Source: Aquarana catesbeiana (taxonomy: Eukaryota > Chordata > Amphibia > Anura > Ranidae). Taken from it: DNA of 64,000 nucleotides. Positions within the stretch are counted from its first letter, which is position 1; each line of letters opens with the position of its first letter. Position numbers and translations under genes: made by a program. Below, in pieces: positions 62,019 to 64,000 of this stretch. The stretch lies in assembly GCF_042186555.1 (NCBI RefSeq), contig NC_133336.1, positions 190,184,573 to 190,248,572 of the forward strand, written 5' to 3'. The notes beneath the pieces were generated by a model. It was not told the origin of the DNA and ran no database searches. It worked only from the letters and a program-made list of their open reading frames with translations.

Positions 62019-63076
62019 TGTTTAGGCAGGGTTGCTAACAAATTTAGTTTGCCTAGTAGTAACTGTCCTGGTTGATTGTTAGGAGATCCACTGATTCGTC
62101 TTTAATTCTGGAATGGCTGCACATTTTCTCTTCTGTCACTAGGTGGCACTGTGGCTGGTGACATCAGATTGACAAGGGCTTTGCAAGGTCAGATTAGGAA
62201 TGGATGGGCGTCTCGGCCAATTGGCAGGGGTTTCTTTAGTCCCTTGGCCTGCTGGGAGAGCCTATTTATTTAGGTGGAGTCAGGTGATCGGTGTTCTGTG
62301 CCACCAGGACGGCGGTCTGGGAGGATGTGTGTTATGTCACCTCGGGCTGCTTGGCTGGAAGCCTGAGGCCTATCCCGAGGACACCTGGCTGCTAGGCTGC
62401 CTGAGGCCTATCCAGGAGCAGGAGAAGCAGCGTAGGGTTGGGACTGCAGGATTGGAGTCCAATCAAGTTGTTAAGGTTCAGCTGGATGGGGAACCAGCTG
62501 TGGTCAGAGGAAAAAGGGAAGCAATCGCCACTAAGGGACCATCCACCTTGTTACAGGAGACCACTGTGAGTAAGCTTGAGCAAGTACCAGAGCAGTCTTC
62601 TCACCCGTGGGGGACGGTGAAGAAGTGAGAAAGCTTCAGAGAGTGCCAAGCCAGGGACCCAGCAGGTGACTCTTCAGGAGTGTGCAGCGGGGTAGCTGTG
62701 GAAGAGCTATGGGGATCTAGTGACAATTGGATCTGGAAGTCTAGTGAGAGACTGGGAGCTCAGTGAGTGAAGATCTACAGTGGGATACTGTGAGATTAGA
62801 GAAGAACTATTCTTCCAAGAGTTATGTGCAAATACCTTTAGAGACTGTTACAAGTTCAGTTGCCATAGGAGACGGCGGTCCTACCTTTACAGATGTGGCA
62901 TCTGGCTGGAGGCCTTTCCCTGTATAGCTGTCTACCTATAGAGTCTCAGAGTCTGTCAATTATCACTGCATTTACTCAAGGGAGTCCTGGCCCCACCGTT
63001 CCTGTTAAGAGACAATAAATCTCTTGTTCGCATTAAAAAAAAGTGACTGGCGCCCATCATTTCATCTTGCATTACA
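62019..63076 (+). mobile_element. Probable LTR of a gypsy-like element
   Basis: Preceded by a polypurine-like AGCAGGGGGAGGA (61992-62004); starts TGTTTAGGCAGGGTTGC and plausibly ends TTGCATTACA at 63076. It has a TATTTATT-type AT-box near 62261 and a polyadenylation signal AATAAA at 63014-63019 followed by CTCTTGTTCGCATT. No second full copy occurs in the window, so LTR status rests on layout. Confidence 0.45.
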
Positions 63077-64000
63077 TCCACCATGCCTGCTAACCCACTC
63101 TACAACGAAAGATGTCAGCTTTCCCTAACTCTTGAGGTCACTATTAGGCTTCGGGAGGCCCGGGACCTTGCTACAGACACTTACCTCTCCAAGGATCCAG
63201 TGTGTTCCTCAACCTACCCAGTTCTTCATTGGTCTTGGGTTCCTCCGCATGTAACTGTGGGCAGCTGGCTACGACTCCTTGCGGCTTCACAGTCGGATTC
63301 CTATTGCACATATCTGAGCAGTGTTGCACTTTATGATTGGTCCCGCAGCCTTCTGGGACCTGAGACCCCCCCCTAAAAAAAAACAAAACTTATTGGCAAA
63401 CTCAATAGGTGAAGGTTAGGGAAGAAAGTGTATTTAAACCCAAAAATCTATTTTTCTTTATAAAACTTTCTTTTTCTTTCTTTTCTTCTGCAAAGTTTTA
63501 CGTGGAGCTCCTGCCAGTAACAGCATTTCTTGTTGCAGGCTGATAATGCTGAGCCTCTGCCCTGCAAAGAAAACAACCGGGGAATACTTAACAAAAATAG
63601 TCGGTGGTCAGTGGGCGGAAAAAATCACTAGTGGTCAGTGGGAGGAAAAATGTATTGGTGTTAATGTGAGAAAAAAAATGCTGATGTTCTTGGCCAGTGA
63701 CGAATTAAATGACTGATGGATGTGGTCAGTGGGAGGAAATATGCTTCAGTGTTAGTGGTCAGTGAGACCGCTTTCTCTACATTATTATATAATGAAAACC
63801 CTCTTCTGGTGGTCAGGTTGACCGTGATCTGAAAAAAGAGGAGAACCTTTGCACTGTATGGTATTCTTGCTGTCATGAAATGCACTTAGGACTCAAGAAA
63901 GCTGACCAGGCAGATGTGTTTATGAGAACTTATAGTGCTGCCACCCCAGTCCAACCAACACATCTTTGCAAAAGAAAGGGGGTGTTGGGGATAGAAAAAT
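63077..64000. other. Intergenic, no gene; weak repeats
   Basis: A GTGGTCAGTGGGAGG-type degenerate repeat occurs at 63605-63760, and a CTCCTGCCAGTAACAGCATTT block (63510) resembles 31755. No reading frame of recognised family. Confidence 0.45.

Larger units (their letters stand above)
58649..62183. repeat. ~1.8-kb tandem duplication
   Basis: 58649-60387 and 60388-62183 each start at TGTCCCTTTTCCCCTGAAAA and end in the same ~265-bp non-satellite module (…GACAAGGGCTTT). Corresponding positions are offset by about 1,791 bp. The second copy has one extra satellite unit at its start and a few C-run differences. Confidence 0.9.

Noticed and set aside
62200..62628. 142-codon frame as a host gene
   Set aside because: It lies inside the probable LTR, has no recognised domain and no splice context.
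63083..63376. 97-codon frame starting in ACCATGCC context
   Set aside because: Good start context but no family resemblance and no exon structure; treated as chance.

Overview
This window is vertebrate nuclear DNA, most likely from a frog of the ranoid (true-frog) group. The evidence is a spliced gene with vertebrate-type GT-AG introns and dense amphibian-style transposons: hAT and piggyBac-like non-autonomous elements, foldback MITEs ending in CCGTACACACGG-type arms, a CR1-type LINE, a chromodomain Ty3/gypsy element and an endogenous retrovirus. Long (TA)n tracts and a 500-N scaffold gap also mark it as a draft eukaryotic assembly. The species assignment is inference.

Layout. 1-6416: intergenic DNA with a G-rich 21/28-bp minisatellite, the right end of a hAT-like element, small MITEs and a ~110-bp tandem repeat. 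6417-15933: a complete-length endogenous provirus on the minus strand. Its 456-bp LTRs differ at one visible site, it has a tRNA-Phe primer site and a purine tract, and gag, pol and env remain recognisable but broken. A hAT element sits inside integrase and a solo LTR inside env. 16684-32907: the only host gene recognised, a DC-STAMP-family gene that I read as DCST2 (sperm membrane protein), with 13 exons on the plus strand. Its introns are filled with piggyBac-like elements, MITEs and microsatellites. 33179-33678: gap. 33679-61917: about 21 kb of a 48-bp satellite and its shorter derivatives, interrupted by a 5'-truncated CR1 LINE (47772-49566), an L1-like fragment (about 50605-51028) and a damaged chromodomain gypsy element (51029-about 55593). 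60123-62183 includes a ~1.8-kb tandem duplication that ends in an LTR-like sequence. 62184-64000: the rest of that probable LTR and unremarkable DNA.

How the parts relate. Only DCST2 looks like a working host gene. Keeping its family reading frame requires skipping nine single bases, and all nine are insertions in short same-base runs. That pattern points to sequence error more than gene death. Most of the remaining sequence is a history of insertions within insertions. The main surprises are the provirus with almost identical LTRs but defective, nested contents; the helically phased A-tracts and exact higher-order repeats of the 48-bp satellite; the direct join of a gypsy chromodomain to that satellite; and the duplicated hairpin in the proviral leader.

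Most of the long open frames here (in the minisatellites and the 48-bp satellite) exist only because the repeat period is a multiple of three.
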